From Plasmodiophora brassicae (lineage: Eukaryota > Endomyxa > Phytomyxea > Plasmodiophorida > Plasmodiophoridae): a stretch of DNA of 64,000 nucleotides. Below the pieces are notes generated by a model. The model was given only the letters and a program-made list of their open reading frames with translations, was not told where the DNA came from and did not search any database. The translations under genes were made by a program, and so were the position numbers. Position 1 is the first letter of the stretch. Each line of letters starts with the position of its first letter. Positions 20,990 through 32,380 of the stretch are shown here, in pieces. The stretch spans positions 668,239-732,238 of the forward strand of contig JASFAU010000019.1 in assembly GCA_039704465.1 (NCBI GenBank). Reading direction: 5' to 3'.

Positions 20990-21215
20990 CGGAGCGCGTG
21001 CGCGTCATCGATACGTACACGAGCGAAAGACAGGCCGAAGGTGGGAACCAGAAGCGAATCGGCACGAACGAGAGACGGGGGGCGGTAGTTGAGGTCGTGG
21101 TGGGAACCAGAAGCAAGGCGCCACGAACGACAGACGATGCGACGACAGACGGTAACGACAGACGGTGACAGACGATGCGACGACAGACGACGGACGACGA
21201 TTGTCTCCACAGCAC
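20990..21215. repeat. Degenerate simple-sequence region (CGACAGACG-type)
   Basis: Short motifs such as GACAGACGATGCGACGACAGACG recur irregularly, mixed with repeats of GGTGGGAACCAGAAGC. No frame looks coding. It separates the gag remnant from the Ser/Pro-rich ORF at 21668. Confidence 0.6.
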
Positions 21216-21667
21216 GGATGAACCGACTGCCGAAGCCGCGCTGCGCGACCCCCGTCGCGGCCGTGGCGCCATAACAGTCTGGAGGCGACCCAAAAGGACT
21301 TCAACGTCTTGCCCAAGAACCAAATTAGAAGGCGACTAATAATAATTGCTGATGATGAACATTTGGGTGGCCGCCACCCACAGATCAAACCGGTTAAAAA
21401 CGACGATTCTCCAGTGTGCCTTGTGCGGCCACCGGAGCCGTTGTCGTCGTCATTGGGCACGCGATCACTTTGATGGCCCACGGGTCTATGGCCTGTGGTC
21501 GTGAGCCGCATAGCCACGACTTCGACAACCGACATGCGACGTAGAACTACCAGGCCCATGTCGCCTCCTCGTCCGCCGCCCTCTGGTCGTCGTCGAGTTC
21601 GAACACCCCTGTTCGTCTGAGGCCATCAGGCCATGCTGAATCACAGCAATGTGATCGATCGTGGCCC

Positions 21668-22540
21668 ATGTCACCAGCGTGTGATACCAGATCTCAGCGC
21701 TGTCGTGGAGACTGTTTGACGCCACGGCCTGGACGCCACCGCGGGTTGACATCATCATGTTCGCATGAAGGCGGTGCGACTCCGCCCTCCCTGCATGAAC
21801 GTGGCTTGACACCACCGCGTTTAAATCAACGAGATCTGACACCACCAACGATACCTCTGTTGGAACGGGGATTAACACCCCCGCCGCTGAGTCATCAACC
21901 GCCGTTACGTGAAGACGCCGGCCTGTCACCACCGCGACTACCTGGCGTCGGCTCTCAAGTTTATGCTCGTACGCCTGGCCATGGATTGGTACCATCGCGT
22001 CCGAGTGTCGAAGAAGCAGGCCATTTCTTGTTGAGCGAGTCATGGGATTTTTCGCCTGTTTCCCCTGGACGATTCCCAGAACCTGAACAATGTGGACGAG
22101 CTGTCAGTCCAAAGTCATCACCATCGCCGGAACGCTGTGCCTCTTTGGATCGAATGACCTTCGCTTCGTCCGATGATAGCAACTCAATGTCCGATCGCGT
22201 AAGTGGTTCGTCATACGCTCTGCGTCAGATCGTAAATCTTATCGGCGATTCAGAGAGGTCGTCCAATCGCCAGAACACGATATCCCGGTCGTCGAACACG
22301 ATGAACATGGTCCAGATTCATTCGATTTCTTCTCCATGCGCTGCTGATGATTTCGACTCTTTCGAAAATGGGTCGAGCGAAGATGCCCCAGCAGATAGAA
22401 TTCTTCCTAGAATGACCCTTACCAGTCTCGGGGCCTCATGGCAAGTAGAATTCGATGCAGGAAAGGCGATGACGACGCGACCCCTATCGACGAATGCCAG
22501 CAGGTACGGTTTTCGCCTCCTTTCGGAAGTACGCGCCTGA
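21668..22540 (+). CDS. Ser/Pro-rich protein with RGLTPP repeats, possibly the 5' part of the CACTA-like element gene
   Basis: This open frame of 290 residues has an ATG at 21668. Residues 30-100 contain four or five imperfect copies of a unit around RGLTPPxL (HERGLTPPRL, LERGLTPPPL, REDAGLSPPRL). The rest is rich in Ser, Pro and Asp with no recognised domain. Composition is as in the neighbouring element rather than the GC-rich host genes. It could be the disordered N-terminal region of the DDE transposase that follows, joined by splicing, or an independent element ORF. Function unknown. Confidence 0.45.
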   Translation: MSPACDTRSQRCRGDCLTPRPGRHRGLTSSCSHEGGATPPSLHERGLTPPRLNQRDLTPPTIPLLERGLTPPPLSHQPPLREDAGLSPPRLPGVGSQVYARTPGHGLVPSRPSVEEAGHFLLSESWDFSPVSPGRFPEPEQCGRAVSPKSSPSPERCASLDRMTFASSDDSNSMSDRVSGSSYALRQIVNLIGDSERSSNRQNTISRSSNTMNMVQIHSISSPCAADDFDSFENGSSEDAPADRILPRMTLTSLGASWQVEFDAGKAMTTRPLSTNASRYGFRLLSEVRA

Positions 22541-22569
22541 CCGCACCATAGGCTCTCGTCGATCATTTG

Positions 22570-25500
22570 AAAACGCACATCGCGCCAATGATCGGACCGT
22601 CCATGCGGTCTACCACAACTAAAACCGTCATGCCGCACCTCGATGAGTTCGCGCGAGGTTGCCTCAGCCCGAATTCTTTGGGGCGAACAGTTCAAAGCTG
22701 CAAGGCTTCGGTCCTTTCCGAACAAAAGGCTTATATCTCCAAATTGATTAAGAAGGTTAGTGTATCGCATTGTTTCATGTTCTGTAGATCTGATAGTAAA
22801 ACCAACAGGTCGAACACGATTTAAGTCATTGTCGTGATGGAAGCCGCCAGGAGTTTCTCGATGGTGTCCTTGATACGCACCGCGCTGAGCTGAACATCAT
22901 TGACAACCGTTTGGCAGACCTTTCAATTTCTGCTCTATCTGCCGATTCTATCCGTCGGCACCTCCTGTCCAACGGGAGGATTTGCCCTGCAATCCACTTC
23001 AACCTGTGTCGGAATGGGCACATGTTTCCAACGAAGCGCGCTGGCGACATGACGGCTAACTGCTGTGAGTCTGCCGCTGACTTTTATTGTACTATCTACG
23101 TCGAATATTGCAGGTACGTAGCGGATGCGCATGCAATGTCTGTACGGTGCTGATGACATGCGCCTTTACAGTTACTGCAACAATTCCGAACTAGGTATTT
23201 AGCTGCAATTATGAGCGTTGAAAGGAAGCGTCTCTTCGAGCTGGAACGCGATCAGAAGCCGCGTCCGCTGTTGGCCGACTGATGTGATGGCACCGTGTTC
23301 ACTGAGCACTACGTCCCCTTCGCCACCTTATGCCGCAAGTAATATGCGCTGTCTGTATAATGGCATTCGGGTGAATGCTGACGATACTGCTTTTGACAGC
23401 GACCGATGCGTCCCGGTTGTTATATCAGCTGGTATCGATGGCGGTCGGGTTACGTCCTGGGCGTCAATATCTCGAACGCCTATGCTCAGTATCAACCTGA
23501 TGCTCAGCCAAGATAATTGCTGTAACCAGGGGTTCGTAATGCTTCACGGATTACTTCCTGATGAAAGGCCTGGGTTGCAGCGTGATGCCGTTCACAGGTC
23601 CCTCGCACTGTTTCCGGTTGATCTGCTCCAATAGATGGGATTCCTCCCTACAGACTTGGAGGTTTCGAGCTTCAAATTGCATATCACTTCGAGTTTCCCG
23701 TCTACATGCATCGGAGAACCGGCAAACCTATGTCAGGCTGAAGTTGATACATCAGGTACTGAATCGCTTAGCGATACGTACACTAGCTATTTAGTCTAAG
23801 CTGGGCATTATCAGGGCGACGACTATCCTGAGCTTCAGAAGATTAACGGGCACACCAGCAAAGGGACACGGGATGCTTGTCACCGCTGCCACCAGCTGCC
23901 GATATACATGGGGCGCAATGCACACCTTCCAGATGATGACCCTGTCCGACGAAAGTGCGAATCATGGTTCAAGGAGTGTCTGAAGAGATGATCACCAGAC
24001 GTTGGTCGACGTTTCGACGAGGTCGTCCAAGGTACTTTTGAAATCGAATCAAGGCGGCAATTCGGCGCTAACTAAGCTTCTGGCGAATGCTCTGTAGGGC
24101 CCAAATTAAAAACCGACGAAGAGGCGCACGAACGCATGAACACTGGCGACCTTCGCCCCGATCCGTATTCAGGCAGATTGCCTTACAAGTTTGGGAACGC
24201 CTCTCAGTTCGCGCTGTGTACTCTACATTGTTTGTTACTCAACACGATGCAGCGAATCTTCGACATGGTAGTTTGCCCTGCCGATAAGAAGGTCATATCG
24301 AGCAGGTACCATGCCATGAGGTATGAGTATCATAGTGGGCTGATAATCCAATGTCAATGCAGACTGAAGTTGCGTGCGGTCGTCCTTACAACGACAATCC
24401 CGGATGGAACGTACTCGTGGTCTTTTCGAGAGGCGAAAACTCGAACAAGAAAATGTCAGCTACAGCGACGATTGTTGAATCCGTCCTGGGTAAAATTCGT
24501 TGGTGTACAGGTATGTTCGTAGAGTCTTCACAGTTACGTGACCTGAATATCTTCGTCATAGGGAACGGCGATAAACCCTGGAATTGCTTTCATCGCCGGT
24601 CGTGGAAGGCGCATGATTACATCCAATGGCTCGGGGACTTTGGCGTCGCTGTGTTTCATTCTCTGATCCATCGCTCCATCGGCAGCAAGGCTACAAGACA
24701 ATGGTGGAACGCGATGTTCGAATCCTGCAGGCCGCCAACGGGGATACTTTCAAAGTGTATTCCACGTCAAGACCTCCCGGCGATTAGTCTGCGATTTCGT
24801 CAGTCGCTGGCGAAACTAGAAATGCTCCTGCTGATGACGATTCCGGTATGATGCATGTGCCGATTACCTGGGTCTTTGCGCTCAGTATCGTGCATTTAAG
24901 GTACATTCCCTGGTTCATGTTCCGGATATCGTCGAGTTCTTTGGCCCGATGTCCGGATTCGTGTGGGTGTTTCCCATTGAAAGATGGATGAAACTTTTGA
25001 GAGGCCTCTGCACATCCACACGGGGTCAATCTGCCAACATCGTTGCCAACTATCAGCTGATGTCAGCTGCCGTCAGGCTCAGGTAAATGCACGTCACGCG
25101 CATTACTGTGATTGTACTCTTATGTTCACGTGCTGCGGTTTAGGTATGACTACAGTGCTGTATATGGTTGCAACAAGGGCGATCCCTTGCTGTTTGGGCA
25201 GTCTCGGTATTCGCGAATGGATCCGGCTGCCAACGACATGGTGGTGGAATTCGTCGGCGCTTCACGAAAGCGGGAGCGCATATCCGACAAGCTTCGGTGC
25301 TGGCTCCACCATCACTTTGTAACGAAGGATTGGGCGTCCGTCAACGATTATCCTTGGGTGATGAACTTCCTCCAAGCGTGCGAGGCGTTTGCCGATGCAA
25401 TCAACGCCTCAATCAGCAACTACGACGAAATTTCCCCTGCTCTGGGCCAGTTCGACACTTTCTGTCGTGACCGGTTCGGGACCCACCTGGTTCCCGACGT

Positions 25501-26020
25501 GGCCACCATTTACCAGAGCGTCCAGATGAGTACGTGAATCAGACCCGCAGCATTGTTGTTCTCTGAGACTATGTTAAACTCACAGGGCATGTGACCTGGA
25601 AAGCTCGAAACGAGAACACAACCACCGACAACAACTACGTCGCTGTTGCAGATCCTCAGGGCAACATGTACCTTGGCGACATCGGTCGACTGTTGCGCAT
25701 CGAAATGCCATGTGTTGTCGATGAAACGCATGCATCCCTGACACCGTTGACGCTGGATGTGTTTCAATGCACAAGGTTGGTGTATTTAATTCGTGTGTTC
25801 GACCTCGCTGTATATCTCTAATGCTGTTGTACTGTTAGCTGGGTTGACATCATTGATCCGTAATCCGACAACCGGAAACATTCCCCGGCACGTGAACCTT
25901 CAGAAGGACCGGCGTACCCTTGGCGTTTCGGATAGCTCGCTGCTCCCAATCGAGCACGTCGTATCTTCGCTGCATCACTTGTCAGATACGTCGCCGATAC
26001 ATCGAGCAGAAACGTAACTT
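22570..26020 (+). pseudogene. CACTA/KDZ-like DDE transposase, fragmented
   Basis: Plus-strand blocks in the order of CACTA-type transposases: HFNLCRNGHMFP and a CxCxxC cluster (22985-23150); a block with SAGIDGGRVTSWASIS (23430-23480), matching the DG...W region; DACHRCHQLPIYMGRNAHLP (23875-23930), the Cys-pair zinc region; LHCLLLNTMQRIFDM (24220-24265), equivalent to the usual D-x-M-H-N-L-L-L-G motif but without the Asp; SLIHRSIGSKATRQWWNAMF (24660-24720); VPDIVEFFGPMSG and FPIERWMKLLRG (24920-25010), the DUF4218-like motif; then GCNKGDPLLFGQ and DPQGNMYLGDIGRLLR (25650). Blocks fall in different frames; some gaps could be introns, others are stops. Loss of the catalytic Asp argues for a dead copy. 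Element ends were not found. Confidence 0.55.
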
Positions 26021-26321
26021 CGGTGCATCGGATTTCGGTCCTGTGCGACGTTGTCGTATAATAATAATTGTGCGACCATTGTGCACCGATCGTACGCAAG
26101 GAACACTGTTGTTGTTACGGCTGGACCACCGACATGTCCGATCAACGACGCGAACCCGTACGGCCGCTCAAGACCAACCGGTTCAAAGTGACGAACATAT
26201 CCGAAGTTGCGAGTAACGAGCGCGACATGGACGGATCTAATTGGGAACGAAAGCGGAAACGCGGCGGTCTGTATTGACGGCTTGTTCATTGGGTCATTCT
26301 CGGCGACCATGGCTGTGACCT

Positions 26322-28667
26322 TCATTCATTGGCAGGGCGGCGGGTGCTGCGAAGTGTTCGAAGGCATGCAGCAGTCACAGAGGAACTGCTGCTGCATATG
26401 CCTAGACGAAGCTTCTGTAGGCCAGCCAGAAAGGCCTGACGACGCGGAGTGCTTTCACGCGAAGGCGCGTCCTTCGGGCGCTTGCTCTTAGGCCGTTGTT
26501 GACGTTTCGATGCGGTTCGCGCCGCCGAGACCGGTGTCGCCCGAATGGAGCGCCGTGGCGGTGGGTCCACAGGGCGCACACTCTGTGACGCAGGGGAATT
26601 GGATCCCGACAACAAACGTATGGGGCTCAGCGGTGGTGACATAAAGGTCGCAACTGAACTTGACGCGCTGCCGAATCTTTCCGAAGCGAATCGTGCGGAA
26701 TAGCATCCAGGAGCCATGGACGCTGCTGGCCGCGATGCGAACCGTGCAGAACGACTCCCAGAGGCCGTGTCCACTGTTGGACGAACAAACCGTCCTGAAC
26801 GGCTCACAGAGGGCGTGTATGCTGTTGGGGGGTTGAACCGTGCGGAACGGGTCTCAACGGGTCTGCTCCGGGTTGGCGGATAGAACGGTGGCGGGCTGGC
26901 GGCATTCGCCATATCTGGCCAGGTGAACGTGCGCAAGCTGCTCACAGTCGACGGTTGCGATAGGGGCGACGAGATTGACGACGCCAACGAATTTGGTGGA
27001 TTGCTCGACAGTGACGAAATGCTCGACAAAGGCGGATAACCGGTGACGTAGTCAGGAGGGGCCGCGAACAGATGCGCTGCGACATCTTCTACGACTTCGT
27101 CATTGTCGTCAATGCTGCCCTCAGAGTCTTCGGGAACCAATTCCGCAGGAGGCGTGATGACCGATGGAACGTGGACTTGCTTGCTGGCTGACTTGCTGCG
27201 CACCCCAGGAGGAGAATGATTTGCAGACGCCTGCATTCTTACAGACGGAGTTACCTTGTGACCATGAGCTTTCTGTGCTACATCGTCGACGTCGTGCACG
27301 CCACTGTTATCGACGCGTCGAGCGTTGCCGTTCGAATGTGGGCGCCCAGTGCAACCCAGCTGGGAAACGGCAGGACCTGGGTTAACGTCAGTGGCATCGT
27401 GACGATCGTTTTCGTCCTGAAGGCCAAGCGCTTGGAGTATCGATTTGCTCAGAGGCTGTGCGACTCTCCGCGTGCCCGCAGGCGTCTGTTTGCTTGTAGA
27501 CGTGTCCTCTTGATCAGAATCGATTGCCGCCCAATTCGTATAATGAGTCCATGCAGAATGATCACCTAATTCGGGACTTGGGAACCATTTGGCGCGGCGG
27601 CGAGGAGCGCCCGGAAGGTCATCAGCGGCGACGCTGCCAGACTTCGGCTTGGCTTGCTTCGCGTCGCCTGAAACATCGCGGTGCGTATCTGTCCTGACCG
27701 GCGCCTGGCCGGCATCCGTCGACGGCGATTCGCCTTTCGAGATGACTAGGACTCCGGTGAACGTGGGTAGCAGGGCTTCCGGAAGCGGTGGCGAAAAGTC
27801 GAGGGGGCCGGCATAAGCATCCATGGCCTGGAGCCCTGTACGGAGAGTGTCGGCATCGGCAGCGTTGCGGATTACGGCGAAGAACTCCCCGCCGTTGTAG
27901 CGAATCGTCAACTTCCGCGACGTCTCCGTTGCCGGCGGTTCCTGGTAGGTTCCGGCGTCCTGCATTCCTGGTTGCCTTTGGCGTCGCTGGCTCGACTTGG
28001 CGTGGGTGCGGCGGGAAGTTAGGTCACCAACGATGGCGTTATCAGCAATCGGCTTGACTTGTTTCACTTTGCCTGTCGTCCGATCACGGCGGTTATCCGA
28101 CCTGCGCTCGCGTATACTCAGAACCGATCGGTCAGCAGTCGACGTCTGAGGACGGCCATTCGATGCAATTTGAACTTGCTTGGGCGGCTTACGTTGCGCA
28201 GAGAAACGCGACCGTTCAGGTAAAGGAACATGGTCCTGCCATGGAGGTGTGCAGTCTGCATCCAAGTCATCAGTACTGAGGGCCTGGGGATTCCCCGAAG
28301 GCGCCGCCGACGACTCGGCTATCGAGAGGACAAGTACTCCGGTGAACGTGGGTTGCAGGGCTTCGGAAAGAGGTGGCGAAAACGCCAGGACCGGGAGACC
28401 GTCAGACCACGTGGCCTGGAGCTCGGCGCGGAACGTGTCGACATCTGTAGCACTGCTGATTTCGGTGTGGAATTCTTCGATGCCGTAGCGGATCGACAGT
28501 AGCCACGTCTCCTCTGCCAGCTCCTGATAGGGCCCGCCGCCGTGCATTCCTGGACGTCTGTTGCGTCGGTGATGACTCGGCTGGCCATTGCTGCGCTCCC
28601 GGCCGGCAACCACGAAAGCGGTCATGAGCATGCAAGCTACACTGAATGAGGCCGTACCTGCCGTCAT
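26322..28667 (-). CDS. Secreted repeat-domain protein, family member A
   Basis: Intronless, 781 residues from the ATG at 28667. The signal peptide is about residues 1-22 (TASFSVACMLMTAFVVAG). Two copies of a module of about 75 residues lie at about 35-120 and 230-315. Each starts with an RRPGM...YQE block, then a strand-rich part (TWLLSIRYGIEEFHTEIS; RKLTIRYNGGEFFAVIR), an Asp/Ala-DTxR helix, and the signature FSPPL.EAL.PTFTGVLV. The middle is disordered and acidic (EDSEGSIDDNDEVVEDV). The C-terminal 200 residues hold repeats around SRSARF and end in a Lys/Arg-rich tail. The same module occurs in the genes at 29701-31632 and 44246-45559. I know of no named family with it. There is no TM after the signal peptide, so secretion is likely. 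Confidence 0.7.
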   Translation of the reverse strand: MTAGTASFSVACMLMTAFVVAGRERSNGQPSHHRRNRRPGMHGGGPYQELAEETWLLSIRYGIEEFHTEISSATDVDTFRAELQATWSDGLPVLAFSPPLSEALQPTFTGVLVLSIAESSAAPSGNPQALSTDDLDADCTPPWQDHVPLPERSRFSAQRKPPKQVQIASNGRPQTSTADRSVLSIRERRSDNRRDRTTGKVKQVKPIADNAIVGDLTSRRTHAKSSQRRQRQPGMQDAGTYQEPPATETSRKLTIRYNGGEFFAVIRNAADADTLRTGLQAMDAYAGPLDFSPPLPEALLPTFTGVLVISKGESPSTDAGQAPVRTDTHRDVSGDAKQAKPKSGSVAADDLPGAPRRRAKWFPSPELGDHSAWTHYTNWAAIDSDQEDTSTSKQTPAGTRRVAQPLSKSILQALGLQDENDRHDATDVNPGPAVSQLGCTGRPHSNGNARRVDNSGVHDVDDVAQKAHGHKVTPSVRMQASANHSPPGVRSKSASKQVHVPSVITPPAELVPEDSEGSIDDNDEVVEDVAAHLFAAPPDYVTGYPPLSSISSLSSNPPNSLASSISSPLSQPSTVSSLRTFTWPDMANAASPPPFYPPTRSRPVETRSARFNPPTAYTPSVSRSGRFVRPTVDTASGSRSARFASRPAASMAPGCYSARFASERFGSASSSVATFMSPPLSPIRLLSGSNSPASQSVRPVDPPPRRSIRATPVSAARTASKRQQRPKSKRPKDAPSRESTPRRQAFLAGLQKLRLGICSSSSSVTAACLRTLRSTRRPANE

Positions 28668-28679
28668 TTTGGGCAATGT

Positions 28680-29430
28680 CCTTCACGCGCTTGAAGACTT
28701 GACGAACGCAAACGTTCCAAAAGACGAATGTGCCTTCCGCTGGAGCGCGGAAATTGTGAGGGTCTCCGTCACCTCCGGGCAGCGAGACTGCGGACTGCGT
28801 CTCGGACTGCGTCTCGGACTGCGTCTCGGACTGCGTCTCGGACTGCGTCTCGGACTGCGTCTCGGACTGCGTCTCGGACTGCGTCCCGGACTGCGTTCGG
28901 ACTGCGTCTCGGACTGCGCCTCGGACTGCGTCTGCAAACTGCGTGACTTGACCAGCGGGTGGTCAAGTGCGCCCCGGCAGTTGTGGTGTAGCGATACAGT
29001 AATTCCTTCCATTAAGACCGCCATTGCTCTCCTCTCCAAGCGGTCTTGCGTCTTGGAACAAGTCCTTGATGACGACAACCAGGCTACGGGGGAACTGGTT
29101 GTCCATGCAAGGTCGCAGGAGGAACTGCCACTGTTGACGCCAATATGTTCGTTGGGGCTGTGGACAAGATCGTACTGATGATGACGAAATCATTGACGGG
29201 ATTTCAGTCATCGGAACACGGCATTCTCTGGCGGAAAATAAATACATATAAACATTCCGCCAGCGAGATTCCCGCTTCAGCAGTACAGCTACCTAGGCAC
29301 CAGAGTTGCAGACGACATACTACAATCGCATCGAAAATGCAACTAACCAAGGGCATTCGTGTACCTGATCGCTGGGGGCGCTCCTGGAGCATATCAAACC
29401 TTGTCGTATAATTATTAGTAATTGGGCTGA
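28680..29430. other. Promoter-side region of secreted gene A
   Basis: Upstream of gene A on its coding side, this stretch corresponds to 31640-31870 upstream of gene B (shared CTGCGTGACTTGAC-type sequence). It contains the expanded 12-bp repeat and no supported gene. A short inverted motif TCTGGCGGAA...TTCCGCCAG near 29230-29270 could form a hairpin. Confidence 0.5.
28791..28944. repeat. 12-bp minisatellite (CGGACTGCGTCT)n
   Basis: About twelve head-to-tail copies of CGGACTGCGTCT, with slips to 11 bases and single substitutions near the end. It lies about 120-280 bases upstream of gene A. The equivalent place upstream of gene B (31742) has only one unit, so the expansion followed the duplication. 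All three frames on both strands stay open through it, which creates spurious ORFs. Confidence 0.92.
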
Positions 29431-29700
29431 ACTTTGCGCACGTGATTGTAAAGGAACACTGCTGTCGTGTGAACCACGATGCTCACACGTACGGCTGAAC
29501 CGCCAAGTCCAATTGACGACGCGAACCCGGTCGGCCGACACAGGACAAGTGGTCCAGAGTGACGAGCATATCCGGGTAGGATTCGAGTAACGTTAACGAG
29601 TACGACATGGACGGAATCATTGGAACGAAAGCGGAAACGCGGCGGTCTGTATTGACTGCTTGTTATTTGGATCATTCTCGGCGACGATGGCTGTTGACGT

Positions 29701-31632
29701 TCATTCATTGGCCGAGCGACGGCTGGTGCTGCGCAGTAGCCGAAGCTCTTCAGCATCCGCCTTATTGGAACTGCCGCTGCAACAAGTTAGACGAAACTTC
29801 CGCAGGCGAAGCAGAATGGCATGATGACGTAGAACGCTTTCACGCGAAGGCGCGTCCTTCGGACCCTTGTTTCGAGGCCATTGAGGGCGTTTCGATGCGG
29901 TACGGGCCGCAGTGACCGACCTCGGCGGGATCCGTGTCGATGAGCAGACAGGTGAAGCACTCGGTGGTGCATGGGAATTAGGTCCCGGTGTCCAAGGTAC
30001 GGGACCGAGCGATGGTGACATGCTGGACGGCCCTGACCTCTTCTTACTGTTGACTCTTTGCCAAGCGAACCGTGGAGAAACGCGTCCAGAAGCCATGGAT
30101 GCTGCAGGCCTCGATGCGAACCGTGCAGAACGACTCCCAGAGGCCGTGTCCACTGTCGGACGAACAAACCGCCCTGAGCGGGGCGTCACAGGGGGCGTGC
30201 TCGTTGCTGGGGGGTTGAACCGTGCGGAACGGGTCTCGACGGGCCTGCTCCGGGTTGGCGGATAGAACGGTGACGGGCTGGCGGCATTCGGCATATCTGG
30301 CCAGACGAACGTGCGCAAGCTGCTCAGAGTCGACGGCTGCGATAGCGGCGACGAGTTTGGCGAGGCCAACGAACTTGGTGGATTGCTGGACGGTGACGAA
30401 ATGCTCGATAAAGGCGGAGAACCGGCGACGTAGTCAGGAGCGGCCTCGGATTGATACGCGATGTCATCTTCAACGACTTCGTCATTGCCGTCAACGCTGC
30501 CCTCAGAGTCCTCGGGGGAACATGACGAACCGCTTGACAATGACGGAATGCTCGATAAAGGCGGAGCATCAGCGGCGTCGTCGGATTGGTTCGCGATCTC
30601 ATCTTCTACGATTTCGGCGTCGTTGTCGTCAATGTTGCTCTCAGGATCTTCGCGAACCGATTCTGCAGGAGGCCTGACGGCCGACGGAATGTGGTATTGC
30701 TTGCTGGCTGACTTGCTGTGCTCCCCAGGATGAACATGATTTGCTGACACCCGCATTCCTGAAGATGGATGTACCATGCGTCCACCATCGTCATCGTCGA
30801 CGTCGTGCACGCCATTGTTACCGACGTTTCGAGTGTTGCCGTTAGATAGAGGACGCACCGAGCTGCTCCCGTGGGAAACGACAGGACCTGGATTAACGTC
30901 GGTAGCATCGTGACGATCGTTTTCGTTCTGAAGGCCAAGCGTCTGGAGTATCGACTTGCCTAGAGGCTGTGCGACTCTCCGCGTGCCTGCAGGCGTCTGT
31001 TTGCTTGAAGACGTGTCCTCCTCAGAATCGATTGCCGCCCGATTCGTGTAATGCGTCCATGCAGAAGGAGCACCTAATTCGGGAAGCCGTTCAAAAGAAA
31101 AGGTGTGGCGGCAGTCAGCCCGAGTATCACTTGGGAACCACTTGGCACCGCGGCGAGGAGCGCCCGGAAGGTGATCAGCGGCGAAGCTGACAGATTTCGG
31201 CTTGGCTTGCTTCACGTCGCCTGAATCATCGCGGCGCGTATCTGGCCTGACCACCTGGGCATCCGTCGACGGCGATTCACCTTTCGAGATGAAGGAGACT
31301 CCGGTGAACGTGGGTTGCAGGGCTTCGGGAAGCGGTGGCGGTAACGTCAGGGGGCGGCGATCGCAAGGCGAACACATCGTCTGGAGACTGGTACGGAGAG
31401 TGTCGACATCTGTAGCACTGCTGATTTCGGTTTGGAATTCTTCGATGCCGTTGCGAATCTTCAGTAGCCGCGTCTCCGCTGCCAGCTCCTGATGGGTCCC
31501 ATCGTCGTGCGTTCCTGGGCGTCTGTCGCGTAGGTGACGACTCGGCATGCCATTTCTGCGCTCCTGGCCGGCAACCACGAAGGCGGCCATGAGCACGCAC
31601 GCTACAGTGAACGCAGCCGTACCTGACATCAT
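29701..31632 (-). CDS. Secreted repeat-domain protein, family member B
   Basis: Intronless paralogue of A, 643 residues from the first of two adjacent ATGs at 31632. Signal peptide GTAAFTVACVLMAAFVVAG. It has one copy of the module (RRPGTHDDGTHQELAAETRL, then LKIRNGIEEFQTEISSATDV, then PPPLPEALQPTFTGVSF) at about residues 30-115. A middle region shared with A follows (SAWTHYTNRAAIDSE; KSILQTLGLQNENDRHDATD), then two acidic EDSEGS/EDPESN blocks, SRSARF repeats and a basic tail. Compared with A it lacks the first module and some linker. The flanks on both sides are also duplicated, so A and B arose by tandem duplication of about 3 kb. Confidence 0.7.
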   Translation of the reverse strand: MMSGTAAFTVACVLMAAFVVAGQERRNGMPSRHLRDRRPGTHDDGTHQELAAETRLLKIRNGIEEFQTEISSATDVDTLRTSLQTMCSPCDRRPLTLPPPLPEALQPTFTGVSFISKGESPSTDAQVVRPDTRRDDSGDVKQAKPKSVSFAADHLPGAPRRGAKWFPSDTRADCRHTFSFERLPELGAPSAWTHYTNRAAIDSEEDTSSSKQTPAGTRRVAQPLGKSILQTLGLQNENDRHDATDVNPGPVVSHGSSSVRPLSNGNTRNVGNNGVHDVDDDDGGRMVHPSSGMRVSANHVHPGEHSKSASKQYHIPSAVRPPAESVREDPESNIDDNDAEIVEDEIANQSDDAADAPPLSSIPSLSSGSSCSPEDSEGSVDGNDEVVEDDIAYQSEAAPDYVAGSPPLSSISSPSSNPPSSLASPNSSPLSQPSTLSSLRTFVWPDMPNAASPSPFYPPTRSRPVETRSARFNPPATSTPPVTPRSGRFVRPTVDTASGSRSARFASRPAASMASGRVSPRFAWQRVNSKKRSGPSSMSPSLGPVPWTPGPNSHAPPSASPVCSSTRIPPRSVTAARTASKRPQWPRNKGPKDAPSRESVLRHHAILLRLRKFRLTCCSGSSNKADAEELRLLRSTSRRSANE

Positions 31633-31639
31633 TCCGGTC

Positions 31640-32380
31640 GGTGTCCTTCGCGTTCTTCGAGGCCTGTCCACGCAAACGTTCCAATAATCGAATGGGTCCT
31701 CCGCCGGACTGCGGTAGCTGCGCCTCCCGACAGCGACATTGCGGACTGCGTCTCGGACCACGCCCGCAAACTGCGTGACTTGACAAGCGGTTGGTCAGAG
31801 TCGCACACCGGCAGTTGCGGAGTACGCTGGATGGAGGCCCGTGGAATCCTGACATACCACACGCGGCTTATCTTCACGCGGAACGCTAATTACAGGACCC
31901 GTCAAAACGACGACTGCAGGCCCTTTACATCGAGAGGCAATCTGCCTGGGCTCTTGGCTTTGGACACACGGCCATTAATCGGAATTGTATTCACGGCTGT
32001 ACGGCATGGGCAAGCGTTTCCCGGTTTCAGAATATGTAACCGGCGGCGGCAATCGACGAGCTGGCTCCGATGCTCATATATGCACCTGGACCGTAGCATC
32101 GCTCCTAACCAAATTCATCAACGCCGCCCTGTTCAGTATGACATCCCGAACCTGATGCTGTCAGCTCCCCGTCTGGGTTGTGCAAGTTGCAGATGCCTTA
32201 GGTACCCTGGCCAAAGCTGAGCTGGAGCTAAGCGAATTGTACCTATTATACGCGCGTCATTAAAGACTAGTACGACACGATCGCGTTAGGTATCCCGAAT
32301 CGCGCTGATGTATTCCTGCGGGCGATCGTCATCGGGTACTCGTCGACCATTCCGTCACCTGTAAACCGCTAGGTCGCCGG
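31640..32380. other. Intergenic region between secreted gene B and the repeat-protein gene
   Basis: Divergent promoter region: gene B is transcribed leftwards and the gene at 32381 rightwards. A few open frames exist, but none has plausible composition on both sides or any family motif. One degenerate unit of the 12-bp minisatellite is present at about 31742. Confidence 0.5.

Noticed and set aside
20817..21559. Val/Arg/Ser-rich minus-strand ORFs
   Set aside because: They translate the simple-sequence CGACAGACG region; no conserved motif.
28769..28966. Arg-Thr-Ala-Ser or Arg-Ser-Pro repeat proteins
   Set aside because: They are the 12-bp minisatellite translated; every frame is open, so openness is no evidence.
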